From positions 102,258,464 to 102,322,463 of the forward strand of contig OX638131.1 of NCBI GenBank assembly GCA_951804985.1: DNA of 64,000 nucleotides, in the 5' to 3' direction. The notes below the pieces were generated by a model that did no database searches, was not told where the DNA came from, and was given only the letters and a program-made list of their open reading frames with translations. This DNA comes from Dryomyza anilis. Its lineage: Eukaryota; Arthropoda; Insecta; Diptera; Dryomyzidae. Positions 11,313 through 23,245 of this stretch are shown here, one piece after another. The position numbers and the translations under genes are program-made. Positions within the stretch are counted from its first letter, which is position 1, and each line of letters opens with the position of its first letter.

Positions 11313-11560
11313 AGAAAACAAAAAATCAATAGTACGACTATTGATTCTAAAGCACATGAAACAATAGTTTTTCCTATTAATTCAATAGTTTTTATAGTAT
11401 TTTGTACTATTGTTTAGCTAATAAGGTTGTCAGCATTATTTCAATAGGACATGTTATTGATAAAATAGTAATTTTACTATTGTTTCAATAGTTTATTTTA
11501 TAGTGCAATACTATTGATTATTAATAATTTAGGTCTCATTAAATAAACTATTATATTAAT
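11313..11560. mobile_element. Possible MITE related to MITE-A
   Basis: It opens with TACACTCAGAAAACAAAAAATC, close to the MITE-A terminus after a TA. Inside are many CTATTG/CAATAG motifs as in MITE-A (for example ATTTCAATAGGACA). A matching right end could not be placed. Confidence 0.4.
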
Positions 11561-12065
11561 GTGATAAAACCATTAAAAATACAAAAAAGTACTTTTTCAA
11601 TGTTGCTTTAAGAAAGACTAAAATAAGTATCCATAGAGACTAAAGGTATTAAATATTTAATATTAAGGTTATTTATCAAAAATGTATGTGAGCAACGCAA
11701 GACCATATAAAAGTTATTTATTAATACATTATCATTTTATTAAAAATGTTAATGGCTTATTAACTCCTTCACAAAAGTCGCTAATATTATTTATAATCGA
11801 AAAGTACTAAGTTGCTAAATATCGTACGTTCTCAAAATAGTAGGTAATTAAATACGTAAAAATGTAACCGTGATATCGTAGAACGTCGTGTCTTCCACGA
11901 TTAGCAAATTCGTCAGTCTGTTCTTTGGTTGTAAAGCAAATGTGTAAAAATAAAATTAAAAGAGAAAAGTGTATTAAAAACTAAATATAAACTAAAACAA
12001 AACATACAATAAAGAAATTTAAAACATAACACATAACAAAGAAATACAGTCATGACAGGAAAACA

Positions 12066-12997
12066 AACCAGTTGGGAAGATTTGGTCACATGGGAAATTT
12101 TGAAGTAGGGAAATTGTGATAGTTGGAGTGATAAAGTTAGTATACATTTTGAAAGTAATAGTCGATCTAAGCCGACTATAAATACCCTACACATATGTAA
12201 TAATGTGCACGGTTACTATTAAAAGTGGTGCATAGGTCACTAGTACAGCAATCCTAAAAATAACTTAAAACTTACAATCGCTGAAGAATTACCTTTCAAT
12301 TGGAACCCATATGTACAAATGGGTAGGAATACCGAATTGCGATTTTTTTTTTTGGGTAACCACAAGTCGGTTCGCGAGAAAGCATTATTGTGAAATATTT
12401 GAGCATAAATTTAATATATTTGAGCAAGAAAGTTCACTTAATATCGTACAAAGTAAAATTACTTTGTAGATGTTAATTTTATATGAGCTATTTGAACATA
12501 CGTGGTCGGTTCTCAGGTCACAATAGACCGATCATGCCAATTTTCTTGTTCAGACAGCTTAGATATATACACCCAGAAAAAAATTCCCTCAAATCCCATT
12601 AAAATTGGTCAATAGGACAATTATTGATTTAATAGTATACAAAAAATAAATCTGTTCATATAAACTCAATGGCAATGTCATAGTATTTTCTAGTACTTAA
12701 TGGTATTTTCCTATTAAAAAAATAATTTATCCAATTGACTATTTTTAATAGTAAAAAACTATTATTTATATTGTATTTTTTTCTGGGTATAAGTAATCTA
12801 AATCTAAATTTTCATTGAATCTTGATTCCAACAGACAGACAGAAGGACAGACAGACGGACATCGCTATATTGACTCAAGACGTCATGCTGATCAAGAATA
12901 TATATACTTTTCCATACCGGAAATGCTTCCTTCTGGGTGTTACAAACGGCGTACCAAACTGAATATACCCTTTCACTCTTAGTATAGGGTATAAAAA
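12066..12997 (+). mobile_element. mini-me/DINE-1-like element with a nested MITE
   Basis: The left end CCAGTTGGGAAG is followed by a hairpin region (ATAGTCGATCTAAGCCGACTAT), then ACCCTACACATATG. The (GTCY)n and (TA)n microsatellite seeds sit either side of a core (CATGCTGATCAAGAA) near 12835-12915. The right end is CTCTTAGTATAGGGTATAAAAA. ACCCTAC near the left and GTAGGGT at the right are subterminal inverted repeats. Structure and the two proto-microsatellites match the dipteran mini-me elements, generally grouped with Helitron-related DINE-1. No coding capacity. A MITE-A copy interrupts it at 12570. Confidence 0.85.
12570..12788 (+). mobile_element. MITE-A copy nested in mini-me
   Basis: A full-length copy, CACCCAGAAAAAAATTCC to TTTTTTTCTGGGT, with TA on both sides. 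The related mini-me copy at 53941 has the uninterrupted sequence (GTAGGTATATTAGTAATC near 54409), acting as an empty site. It shows that only a TA was duplicated. Confidence 0.9.
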
Positions 12998-13293
12998 GGA
13001 CACTTTGGACACAGTAGCTTGGGCTAAAGTCATTTGCCGCATCATTTGTACATTCTCAATGTAAGCTTACATGATGGATGAAACTTTCATCATCCAATAA
13101 TTTTATACAATAGGTTTATATAATGGGTTTATACAACATAATATTAGTCTAGATATAGTCTAAAATTTAAAATGTATTATACAATTACGCCTATAAACAG
13201 TTGTTCCAAAAATGGTCGTGATCCGCATTTTTTTTACTTTAATTCTCTTTTTCTTATAATGAATATTTGAATCGTGAATTTTTGAAAAGACAT
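12998..13293. other. Unassigned AT-rich sequence
   Basis: No coding frame or repeat could be supported apart from short duplications of TAGGTTTATA-type words near 13110-13140. Confidence 0.4.
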
Positions 13294-13446
13294 CTTCAGT
13301 AAGGTTTGCCATTTCATGATGGAAAGATATACGAACCGAAAATGGCAAACCTTACTGAAGAAAAAAGTCAAAAGAGCGGCAAGAAATATGGCGTCGTTTG
13401 CTGTCCTTGTCGCTCTACTTTTGTAGCGTCCCTGTTGAAAAACCCT
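13294..13446. mobile_element. Relative of the 3489 MITE, left arm missing
   Basis: A near-perfect palindrome (13294-13360) has CTTCAGTAAGGTTTGCCATT on the left and its complement on the right. The right arm of the 3489 element follows (AAATATGGCGTCGTTTGCTG and the GTTGAAAAACCCT terminus). The left AGGGTTTTTCAA arm is absent. Compared with 3489, the inner element has lost most of the transposase-like segment. Confidence 0.75.
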
Positions 13447-14639
13447 TTAAGTCTCCAAGTAACTGCTTTGCAAATTAAGTAGTTCGCAAAATAACTTTTA
13501 CTATTTTTTTGTGAAATTTAAATTGAGAGTTTATATTATATAAACAATTTTTTGACATTTTAATGTTTTTATTTACATAAATTATGTTTAAAATTATTAG
13601 CAATTTTTAAATACCTTTTACATGTTGTTATTTTTAATCACAATAAGTTTTCTCAAATCACCCTATTTCAATTTATTTAATTTTTAATGAACTTTTTAAA
13701 ATCTCAGCTGTTTTTCTTTCATTGCCCACCCACCTTGCGATCGTTATCGCCACAGATCGTATCGCATGACATGCGCCGCTGCTGTTCTCACTGCCACTGC
13801 GTTGCGGTGACTCCAAAAACAAAACAAAAAAAAAATGGCTTAAATTGTTTTTTTTTTTTAATTTCATAATTTAACACCTTCACGTGCGTCGACGACTACT
13901 TATTCTCTGTTTGGGTTGTGCCGGTGCCATTCAACGACTAATAACCCACTTCGCAGCCGATCTGTCGCCAACCCCCTCACTCGACTCGACCCGACCCAAC
14001 ACTGTGCATTGCACAACCTTCGGTGCATCGAACACGCTACACATGCGCAGACTGTATAATTACTGGGTGAGTGCAACAGCCGTCGATGCCGTCACTTGCA
14101 TTCAATTCATTCAATTTTAATATTTTCAACATCGCAGCCGACTTCTCAGGCAAGATTCTTGATTGATTGTTTTTATTTTTGTCATTTTTTTGTTATTTTC
14201 AACATTTTTTATTATTCTTTAAAATTTGTTTTTATTCTTTTATTTTTAATTTGAATCAGAGCGTCCCGTATCGCATCAAAGTTGAGCTCTTAATTTGTGT
14301 TTGTGTTTTGCAATTACCACATACTATGTTTTTCAAGTCTAGACTTTTTTGCGGTTTTTCTATTTTGTCACTTGGGTTGCCGTTCAATGTGAAACCAACT
14401 AACGCAATTACAATGCATAGAATTTCAAAATTGAATTTAAAAATTTAGGTTATTGCTGGAATTAAGTGTGAGAATGGCGTGTTTAAAATGTGGTGTGTGT
14501 GTGACCTTTAAATATGAAAAAATATAATAAAAATTTTAAATAATGTTCAAATAATTAAAAAAAAAATTATTAATAAATTATAAATCATAAATTCAAAAAT
14601 TTCCTTTGAAGTCAAGTTTTTAAAAATGCCTTTTAATTG
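13447..14639. other. Non-coding stretch with GC-richer island 13725-14130
   Basis: The island has repeated CGCATG, GATCG and CGACTCGACCCGACC words and an E-box CACGTG at about 13881. The frames that cross it (for example 13884-14120) show no domain, signal or family resemblance. It could be a promoter or conserved regulatory block; I cannot tell. Confidence 0.35.
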
Positions 14640-15547
14640 ATTTTTCACATTGGTTGTGTTTCTTATTATTATCTTGTTATTAAAATACAACAAAAAAAAA
14701 ATTCCCAAAAAGGGAAATTTTTAAAAATGCTTTAAAAACGCTATTTTACATTGATTGACAAAAAATAAAAATTTCCCAAAAAGGGAAATTTTTAAAAATG
14801 CCTTTTAATTGCTGTTTCACATTGACTAGAGTTTCCTATTATTGTGTTGTTCTAAAAAAAAAAACAAAAAATAAAAATTTCCCAGCAAGGGAAATTTTTA
14901 AAAATGCTTTAAAATCGCTGTTTTACATTTGCAAGTCTTTCTTATAATAATTTGGTTGTACAAATATTAATTTAAAAAAGAAGGGAATTTCTAAAAATGC
15001 ATCAAAATAGCTGCTTTATATTTACAAGTACTTCTTTTCATAATTTTGTTAAAAAAAATACAAAAAATGCAAATTTCTTATAAAGGGCAATTTATAAAAT
15101 GCTTGGAAATTGTTCTTTTACAATATTAATTTTTATAGTTTAAATTTTACTTAAAGAATTGAAAAAATAAAAATTTCTAATAAGGGTAATTTTTTAAATT
15201 GCGTAAAATTATATATTTTCCATATTATTATTATTAGTTATAGATTAAATTTTCGGGAAATAACAACAAAAATGAAATTTTCTCAAAAAGGAATATTTCA
15301 AATGTATTAAATTTCATTATACCAAATAGTAATATTTTGTATTTAATTTAGAGGATTTAAATTCGGGATTTTAGTCTTACTTAATATATTTTTCTTATAA
15401 AAATATACCCAAAAAGGAAAATTTATAAAAATCGCTTTTAAATATACATTTTACTTTTGTTTATCTTTATAGTTTAAATTTTATTGTAAAAATTTAAAAA
15501 TTAAAAATTTCCCAAAAAGGGAAATTATATAAATTACTTAAAAATGT
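14640..15547 (+). repeat. Minisatellite, about 115-bp unit (left part)
   Basis: The phrase AAATTTCCCAAAAAGGGAAA followed by TTTTTAAAAATGC and a TTTACATT-containing spacer repeats about every 110-120 bp, with increasing divergence to the right. TTTCCC...GGGAAA is itself a small palindrome. The array continues at 16434-16560 after the LINE insertion. Confidence 0.8.
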
Positions 15548-15560
15548 ATATTTTGCATAT

Positions 15561-16420
15561 TGATTGATTGATTGAAGGAGGGGGGAAAAACCCTTCTGTG
15601 CATCGCACAGAGTACACCTAGGCCATAAAGTAAGCCCGTTGTGACCCCTCGGATCATGAGTCGTCTGTAATATGTTGTAGCTGTTATGCTACCGTGGATT
15701 TGACAAATTTGGATTTGACAAATTCCGTGGATTTGACAAATTTTCTTAGTACTTTCCAGTCCAAGCTTCCCAGTTGTTTCGATGATGAAATAAGCGGAGC
15801 TCCGAGGTGGATGAATCTAAGTCTGGCAAATGCCGGGCAGTGACACAAGTAGTGTTCAAGGAGTCTCTGTCTCTTCCTCACAGGCCTTGCAGAAGTAAGA
15901 GTCGACTCTTCCCAATTTGAAAAGATGACCTCTTAGCTCATTATGGCCCGTGAGGATGCCTGTGTATTGTTTTTACTCCTTTTTATTTAGCGTTAGAATT
16001 TTGTTTGTTTTGGATTTGACCGGGGGGCCCCATAGCCATTTAGTTACTTGGCCCTCGCTCGATTCTTCCCATGATTTTTTGTGAAGTCGATAAGCCCATG
16101 AGCTCATCTCGTTTTTTAGAAATTGGAAAGGTCTGCCGGTTATGACTGAGATTGTGTCCATTTCTGATCCATTCGTCGGCCATTTCGTTCCCCTCAATGT
16201 TACAGTGTCCTGGGACCCAGATAATGTCCACAGTGTTAACAAGTAAGCGATCAGCAAGGGCCCCTTTACATTGTAGAACCACTCTGGATTTCACCTTGTC
16301 CGTAGATAAAGCTCTAATGATTTTAATACACTTGTCTACACAGTGAGTGCTTTGTATAAATTTAGCCCCTTCTGTTATAGCCACTACTTCCGACTGAAAG
16401 ACGGTGTTGTGGTCATGCAG
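15561..16420 (-). mobile_element. 5'-truncated LINE with RNase H domain and 13-bp target duplication
   Basis: The insertion is bounded by identical 13-bp direct repeats ATATTTTGCATAT at 15548-15560 and 16421-16433. Minus-strand reading gives an RNase H segment (motif WVPGHCNIEGNEMADE). In other frames come the usual C-terminal zinc-knuckle region (GHLFKLGRVDSYFCKAC, then LCHCPAF and LGAP) and a short 3' UTR. The end is a (TCAA)n tail at 15561-15577. At least two frameshifts and a stop separate the pieces. RNase H plus this tail suggests an I- or LOA-like clade. The 5' end is truncated inside RNase H, so the reverse transcriptase is absent. Dead copy. Confidence 0.9.
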
Positions 16421-16433
16421 ATATTTTGCATAT

Positions 16434-16600
16434 AAAAATAATTCTAAATTCATTATTTCTAAATTTACAACAAAAATAAAAATTTCCCAAAAAGTGATAT
16501 TTTAAAAATATGAATTTGAAATATACAAAATAGTAATATTTAAGTTTGTATTAAACTATCTTTGAAAAAAAAGTAATAAACAAAAGCATATATTTTGTCT
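16434..16600 (+). repeat. 115-bp minisatellite, right part
   Basis: Resumes with ACAAAAATAAAAATTTCCCAAAAAG directly after the LINE, confirming that the array is older than the insertion. Confidence 0.7.
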
Positions 16601-17334
16601 ACATGCTAATTTTAAGTGCTGCCAGCGGTCATATTTTTGCTTTTTTTGCTCTAGCTGGCTGTCTAAATAAATTTTACTGTACGACTCTAGTTGTTCCAGC
16701 TCCAGTGCCTACATATCAAGCGCAAGCGCGCGCGTGTGCTGTACCGCCTGTGACCCTTTGAGGTTAGAAACGTGGGTGACACAATCATAACGAACAAGTA
16801 AAAAAATCTCTGCCTCTACGCCACAGGCAGACAAAGAAATTTTTCATTTTGTCGCCAGGAAAAAAATATTTTTTTTAATTTTGAAGGTATAATTTGTGTG
16901 TTGAACATTTTTATTTAGTTTAGTTTTTTTTTTTTCAATTTATTTGTTTCATTTATTTTGAACAATAAATTATTTACTTTATTTGTTCAAATTTTATTGC
17001 TTTTTTGTTTTTGCCAATCAGCGGCACGTGCTATGCGCTTGTTTCAGTTTCAATTTGTTGTAATGATTTGTATAACTTTACAAATCACGTTTTTACAACA
17101 AACATATTTTGTTTCCAGCCGGTAGCAGCTGCTGCTTTTTATGCTTGACTGCTGTCGAACGCAATTAATCTTCGCTTAAATGGTAACAAATAGGTTTTTG
17201 AATTCTTTTTCTAATACCTTAAGACAAATTTTTTACTTCCGGCTTTAGAAGGTTTTTTTTATTTGTAAAACAAAAAATAAGTTTAATTTCTAAAATATAT
17301 ATTTTTTTTATTTTAATATATTTTAAATTACTTT
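16601..17334. other. Non-coding; GC-richer island 16610-16860
   Basis: The island contains TGCCAGCGGTCA, an alternating GCGCAAGCGCGCGCG run at about 16718-16734, and an E-box CACGTG at about 17025. It might be regulatory. No coding frame or family resemblance seen. Confidence 0.35.
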
Positions 17335-19870
17335 TAATATTTTTTAATATTTTTTAATATTTTTTAATATTTTTTAATATTTTTTAATATTTTTTAATAT
17401 TTTTTAATATTTTTTAATATTTTTTAATATTTTTTAATATTTTTTAATATTTTTTAATATTTTTTAATATTTTTTAATATTTTTTAATATTTTTTAATAT
17501 TTTTTAATATTTTTTAATATTTTTTAATATTTTTTAATATTTTTTAATATTTTTTTAATATTTTTTAATATTTTTTAATATTTTTTTAAAACTTTTTTAA
17601 TACTTTTTTAATATTTTTTTAATATTTTTTTAATATTTTTTTTAATATTTTTTAATATTTTTTAATATTTTTTAATATTTTTTAATGTTTTTTAATATTT
17701 TTTAATATTTTTTAATATTTTTTAATATTTTTTAATATTTTTTAATATTTTTTAATATTTTTTAATATTTTTTAATATTTTTTAATATTGTTTAATATTT
17801 TTTAATATTTTTTAATATTTTTTAATATTTTTTAATATTTTTTAATATTTTTTAATATTTTATATTAAATATTAAATATTTAATATTAAATATTTTTTAA
17901 TATTTTTTAAATTTTTTTAATATTTTTTAATATTTTTTAATATTTTTTAATGTTTTTTAATATTCTTTAATATTTTTTAATATTTTTTAATATTTTTTAA
18001 TAATTATTAATAATTTTTAATATTTTTTAATATTTTTTAATATTTTTTAATATTTATTAATAATTTTTAATATTTTTTAATATTTTTTAATATTTTTTAA
18101 TATTTTTTAATATTTTTTAATATTTTTTAATATTTTTTAATAATTTTTAATAATTTTTAATATTTTTTAATATTTTTTAATATTTTTTAATATTTTTTAA
18201 TATTTTTTAATATTTTTTAATATTTTTTAATATTCTTTAATAATTTTTAATATTTTTTAATATTTTTTAATATTTTTTAATATTTTTTAATTTTTTTTAA
18301 TATTTTTTAATATTTTTTAATATTTTTTAATATTTTTTAATATTTTTTAATATTTTTTAATATTTTTTAATATTTTTTAATATTTTTTAATATTTTTTAA
18401 TATTTTTTAATATTTTTTAATATTTTTTAATATTTTTTAATATTTTTTAATATTTTTTAATATTTTTTAATGTTTTTTAATATTCTTTAATATTTTTTAA
18501 TATTTTTAAATATTTTTTAATATTTTTAAATATTTTTTAATATTTTTTAATATTTTTTAATATTTTTTAATATTTTTTAATATTTTTTAATATTTTTTAA
18601 TATTTTTTAATATTTTTTAATATTTTTTAATATTTTTTAATATTTTTTAATATTTTTTAATATTTTTTAATATTTTTTAATATTTTTTAATATTTTTTAA
18701 TATTTTTTAATATTTTTTAATATTTTTTAATATTTTTAATATTTTTTAATATTTTTAAATATTTTTTAATATTTTTTAATATTTTTTAATATTTTTTAAT
18801 ATTTTTTAATATTTTTTAATATTTTTTAATATTTTTTTTAATATTTTTTTTAATATTTTTTTTAATATTTTTTAATATTTTTTAATATTTTTTAATATTT
18901 TTTAATATTTTTTAATATTTTTTAATATTTTTTAATATTTTTTAATATTTTTTTAATATTTTTTAATATTTTTTAATATTTTTTAATATTTTTTAATATT
19001 TTTTAATATTTTTTTTAATATTTTTTTTAATATTTTTTTTAATATTTTTTAATATTTTTTAATATTTTTTAATATTTTTTAATATTTTTTAATATTTTTT
19101 AATATTTTTTAATATTTTTTAATATTTTTTAATATTTTTTAATATTTTTTAATATTTTTTAATATTTTTTAATATTTTTTAATATTTTTTAATATTTTTT
19201 AATATTTTTTAATATTTTTTAATATTTTTTAATATTTTTTAATATTTTTTAATATTTTTTAATATTTTTTAATATTTTTTAATATTTTTTAATATTTTTT
19301 AATATTTTTTAATATTTTTTAATATTTTTTAATATTTTTTAATATTTTTTAATATTTTTTAATATTTTTTAATATTTTTTAATATTTTTTAATATTTTTT
19401 AATATTTTTTAATATTTTTTAATATTTTTTAATATTTTTTAATATTTTTTAATATTTTTTAATTTTATTTAATATTTTTTAATATTTTTTTAATATTTTT
19501 TAATATTTTTTAATATTTTTTTTTAATATTTTTTTTTAATATTTTTTTTTAATATTTTTTTTTAAAATTTTTTTAATATTTTTTAATATTTTTTAATATT
19601 TTTTAATATTTTTTAATATTTTTTAATGTTTTTTAATATTTTTTAATATTTTTTAATATTTTTTAATATTTTTTAATATTTTTTAATATTTTTTAATATT
19701 TTTTAATATTTTTTAATATTTTTTAATATTTTTTAATATTTTTTAATATTTTTTAATATTTTTTAATATTTTTTTTTTTTTTTTTTTTTAATATTTTTTA
19801 ATATTTTTTAATATTTTTTAATATTTTTTAATATTTTTTAATATTTTTTAATATTTTTAAAATTTTTTAA
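17335..19870 (+). repeat. Decamer satellite AATATTTTTT, about 250 units
   Basis: A nearly pure 10-bp unit with one T6 tract per unit runs for 2.5 kb. Length variants (T7, T8) cluster at about 17550-17640, 18832-18870, 19013-19045 and 19500-19560. A paired variant (TGTTTTTTAATATTCTTTAA) occurs at 17951 and again at 18471, 520 bp apart, indicating block duplication inside the array. A T20-type run lies near 19770. Confidence 0.97.
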
Positions 19871-21353
19871 TATTTTTATATATACTTTATGCATATTTAT
19901 TTTTTATAATTAATTATAAAATTTTATATTTCTGACCTCTAAATATAGATTAAATATATTTTTAAATTTTATAAAAATATTTACGCATAAATCGTACAAA
20001 ATTCATTAAATTATTAGCACTCATCATACGCCCCGTGGTACAGGTTTGAATAGTTTTGCCCATTTAAGGCACTCTGGCAATTAACACAGCCACAAAACTC
20101 GATGCAAAACATTTCAATTTTAATTTTAATTAATTTATAAATGCTATTGCTTGGTTTTACATTACTAAATACCAAAATCATTTGCATAACAAATAAATCA
20201 AAGCAAATATTCAAGTTCTATTGAAGACAGAATAACTGCCTAAAATGGTCACAGATTTAATGCAAAAGATAAGCAACACAATACAACTTAATAACACAAT
20301 TTATTCCTAAACATTTTTCAAATAATTTAAATAAATATTTAGCATTGTATTCATTTCATAGAATTTATAAAAATTTATTTTATTTTCGCTGTAATACAAA
20401 CTGTGGCCTTTAGAGTCAAGTTTTGCTGTGAGAAAATTACTGCGGTTGCCCACGCGTCTTAATTACAAATTGTTGCTATAATATTTAGCTGTATTTTGTA
20501 ATTAATATTTTTAATTTTTCATTATGGTTTATCATACAACATGTTGTTGTAATTAATCAACGCTGTAATGCGGTTTATTATGGCTTCGAGCGTAGTCTGT
20601 ACATTTCGTTTATTTATTGTGATTGTTAATAATTTAAAGAATTATTGATTATTCAATATCTGAATAGAAAATTGAGTAATTTTAAAATAAATTTCAATGT
20701 TGAGCTTTTTTAATATATTCAATCATTTGAAATTTAGTCACACTGTTTCACATTTATATTTGTTCCTGTTAAACATTTATAGTTGTTTTTTTTTATAACT
20801 ATTATACATTAATACTAGTCTACATTTAATCTAATAGTACAGTAATATATTTATTTTAATACTTAAAAAAAATAAAAATTGAAATTTACTTAGTATTTGC
20901 AATCGTTTCAATACACATATTATTGCTATAAATTTATGGCTGTTGCTAATAAATCAGTTTTTTATCGTATTTAACATGTGTGGCATTAACAAATTTCCAT
21001 TATTATTTACAAATGTTGACAGTAACGCATGCATAAAAATATTGATTTTATGAAGTGCGAAATATTTGGTCAAAATCCAACATTAGCCGACAACTGGCTG
21101 CAATTATGGCCAGCGCCAGAGCTGCTGCTGCTGTTGCCGCCCGTTGGTGCATTAATCGATTCGGCAGTTAAGTGACACAAAACGGCGCTAAGTGGGTTGG
21201 ACAGCGGTTTCCGCCAAAATTTTGGCTGTGGGTGGCACAAGCCAAAATGAGCAGCTGACAAATAATTGAAAACTTTTTTCTTGGTTTTTCATTTTGCATT
21301 TATCTCTTAATATTTATTTATCTGTTTTTTAAAATAAACAAAACACAATCAAA
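19871..21353. other. Non-coding stretch, GC-richer island 21060-21260
   Basis: Mostly AT-rich. The island carries AGCGCCAGAGCTGCTGCTG and GCAGCTGACAAATAATTG words that look like fly cis-regulatory DNA. The frame across it is serine-rich low complexity. A minus-strand frame at 20014-20214 ends in a cysteine-rich stretch; see rejected items. Confidence 0.35.
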
Positions 21354-21833
21354 TACAAACAATAAAATACATAAAACTTAATAAAATCAAAAAGAAAGGG
21401 GAAAACAAAAGGAAATATCAAATAAAAGGAAATGAAAAAGGAAAAGCCTAAACCTAAAGAAAAGGGTAAAGGAAAATAAAAAAGTTAACGTAAGGAAAAC
21501 GGCAAATATAAGAGAAAGGAAAGGAAAAGCAAAAGAACAAACAAACAAAAATAAATGAAAAGCCAAACCAAAAGTAAATTAAAATTAAAAGTAAAAGAAG
21601 ATGAAAAAAAGATGAATAAATAGAAAAAATAAAAATAAATAGAAAAAATAAAAATAAATAGAAAAAAAGAAAAAATAAAAGAAAAATAGAAAAGAAATAA
21701 GAAAAAGAAAACAAAAACAACAAGAAAAGGAAAATGAAAAAAAAATAAAAAGATGAATGAACGGGAAAGCAAAAGAAAAATAACATGAAAGAAAGAAATA
21801 AAATATACAAAAAAAAATAATTAAAAAAAAAAT
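21354..21833 (+). repeat. Polypurine tract, left part
   Basis: The plus strand is almost only A and G (AAAAG, GAAAAT, AAAATAG words). Long minus-strand frames here are only runs of Phe/Leu/Ser codons and are not genes. Confidence 0.9.
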
Positions 21834-22366
21834 AACCAGTTGGGAAGGTTATATCACTTGGGAAATATTAAAGTAGGTGTTATTATGATAGTTAGGATTA
21901 TCAAAACTATATTCGGTCAAAGCCGACTATAAATACCCTACCCTGTATAGGTCACCAGGGTATACGAATCCTGAAAATAACTACAAACTTTCCAATCCTG
22001 AAGAATTTACTTTCATTTGATACCCATATATACACAAATGGATAGGTGTACCGAATTTCGATTTTTTTTTTTTTGGGGAACCACAAATCGTTTCGTAGGA
22101 AAACATTATTTTCATGTATTTGAGCATAATCTCAATAAATATTTGACCAAAAAAGTTTACCTAAGCACGTATGCAGTAATATTGATTTGTAGATGTAAAT
22201 TTTATATGAGGTATTTGAACATAAGTGGTCGGTTCTCAGGTCACAATAGACCGATCATGCCAAGACAGAAGGACAGACAGACAGACCGGAGATGCTTTTT
22301 CCAAGGTGTTACAAACGGCGTACCAAACTGAATATACCCTTTCACTCTTAGTGTAGGGTATAAAAA
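21834..22366 (+). mobile_element. mini-me/DINE-1-like element in the polypurine tract
   Basis: Left end CCAGTTGGGAAGG, degenerate hairpin TTCGGTCAAAGCCGACTATA, TACCCTACCC, body with ATAGGTGTACCGAATTTCG. A short (GACA)n stretch at 22265-22283 is followed directly by ACCGGAGATGC. The right end is CTCTTAGTGTAGGGTATAAAA. The (TA)n block and core are deleted relative to other copies. Purine tract continues on both sides, so the element inserted into it. Confidence 0.85.
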
Positions 22367-23245
22367 GAATAGAATAGAATAAAGGAAAATAAAAGAAAAA
22401 GAAAAAATAAAAAGTAAAAGAAAAAGATAAAAAAAGAAAAAAGAAAAAGATAGAGATAAAGATAAAGATAAAGAAAAGGAAAGAAAAGAAAAGAAAAGAA
22501 AAGAAAAGAAAAGAAAAGAAAAGAAAAGAAAAGAAAAGAAAAGAAAAGAAAAGAAAAGAAAAGAAAAGAAAAGAAAAGAAAAGAAAAGAAAAGAAAAGAA
22601 ATAGAAAGGAGAAAAGAGAAAAATAAAGAAAAAGAAAAATAAAAATAAAAAGAAGCAAAAGAACAAGAAGAAGAAAAATAAATAGAAACGTAGAAATAAG
22701 GATATATACATTAAGGAAAATGAAATAGAAAAGAAAACGAAAATAAAACCCAAAGGCAAAGGCAGAGGAAAAAGAAAAAGTAAACGAAAAAGACAAAGAA
22801 AAAAAAAAGATTTAAAAAAGAAAAAGAAAAGGAATAGAAGAAGAAGAAGAAGAAGAAGAAGAAAAAAATAAAGAATAAGAAATAGAAAAATAATTAGAAA
22901 AATAAAAAGTATAAAAAGTATATATTAAGAAAAATGAGGAGATGGAAAAGAAAACTAAAACGAAAAGAAAAAGAAAAAGGCAAAGGAAGAGGAAAAAGAA
23001 ACAAAAAAGAAAAATAAAAAAAAAGAAAAAAAAGAAAAAGAAAAAAAAAGAAAAAGAAGAAGAAGAAGAAGAAAAAGAAAAGATAAGATAAGGAAAAGGA
23101 AACCGAAAAGGAAAAGGTTAAGATAAAGAAAAGAAAAGAAAGGAAAAGAAAGGAAAAAGGAAAGAAAAGAAAAGATATGAAAAGAAAAGAAAAGAAAGGA
23201 AAAGAAAATAAGAAATGGAAAAAGAAAACAAATAAAATGAAATGG
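22367..23245 (+). repeat. Polypurine tract, right part, with (AAAAG)n
   Basis: Contains about 24 tandem AAAAG pentamers at 22480-22598, (GAA)n at about 22836-22862 and again near 23056-23075, and related purine words to 23245. Frames of 170-186 codons on the minus strand are translations of the repeat. Confidence 0.95.

Noticed and set aside
13884..14120. 78-codon frame in a GC-richer island
   Set aside because: No domain, signal peptide or splice context; competing frames on both strands look equally plausible, suggesting regulatory rather than coding DNA.
17335..19870. Telomeric repeat
   Set aside because: The decamer is A/T only with no G-rich strand, and fly chromosome ends are not capped by such repeats; it is an internal satellite.
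20014..20214. Minus-strand frame ending in a cysteine-rich tail, considered as half a LIM zinc finger
   Set aside because: Only the first Cys pair has LIM-like spacing; the final zinc ligands are missing before the stop and no acceptor is convincing.
21454..21810. Minus-strand frames of 95-118 codons, hydrophobic
   Set aside because: Same cause: low-complexity polypurine DNA read as Phe/Leu codons.
22236..22796. Long minus-strand open frames of 170-186 codons rich in Phe, Leu and Ser
   Set aside because: They are translations of the AAAAG polypurine repeat in all frames. No start context, domain or codon structure, and the mini-me end is read through.
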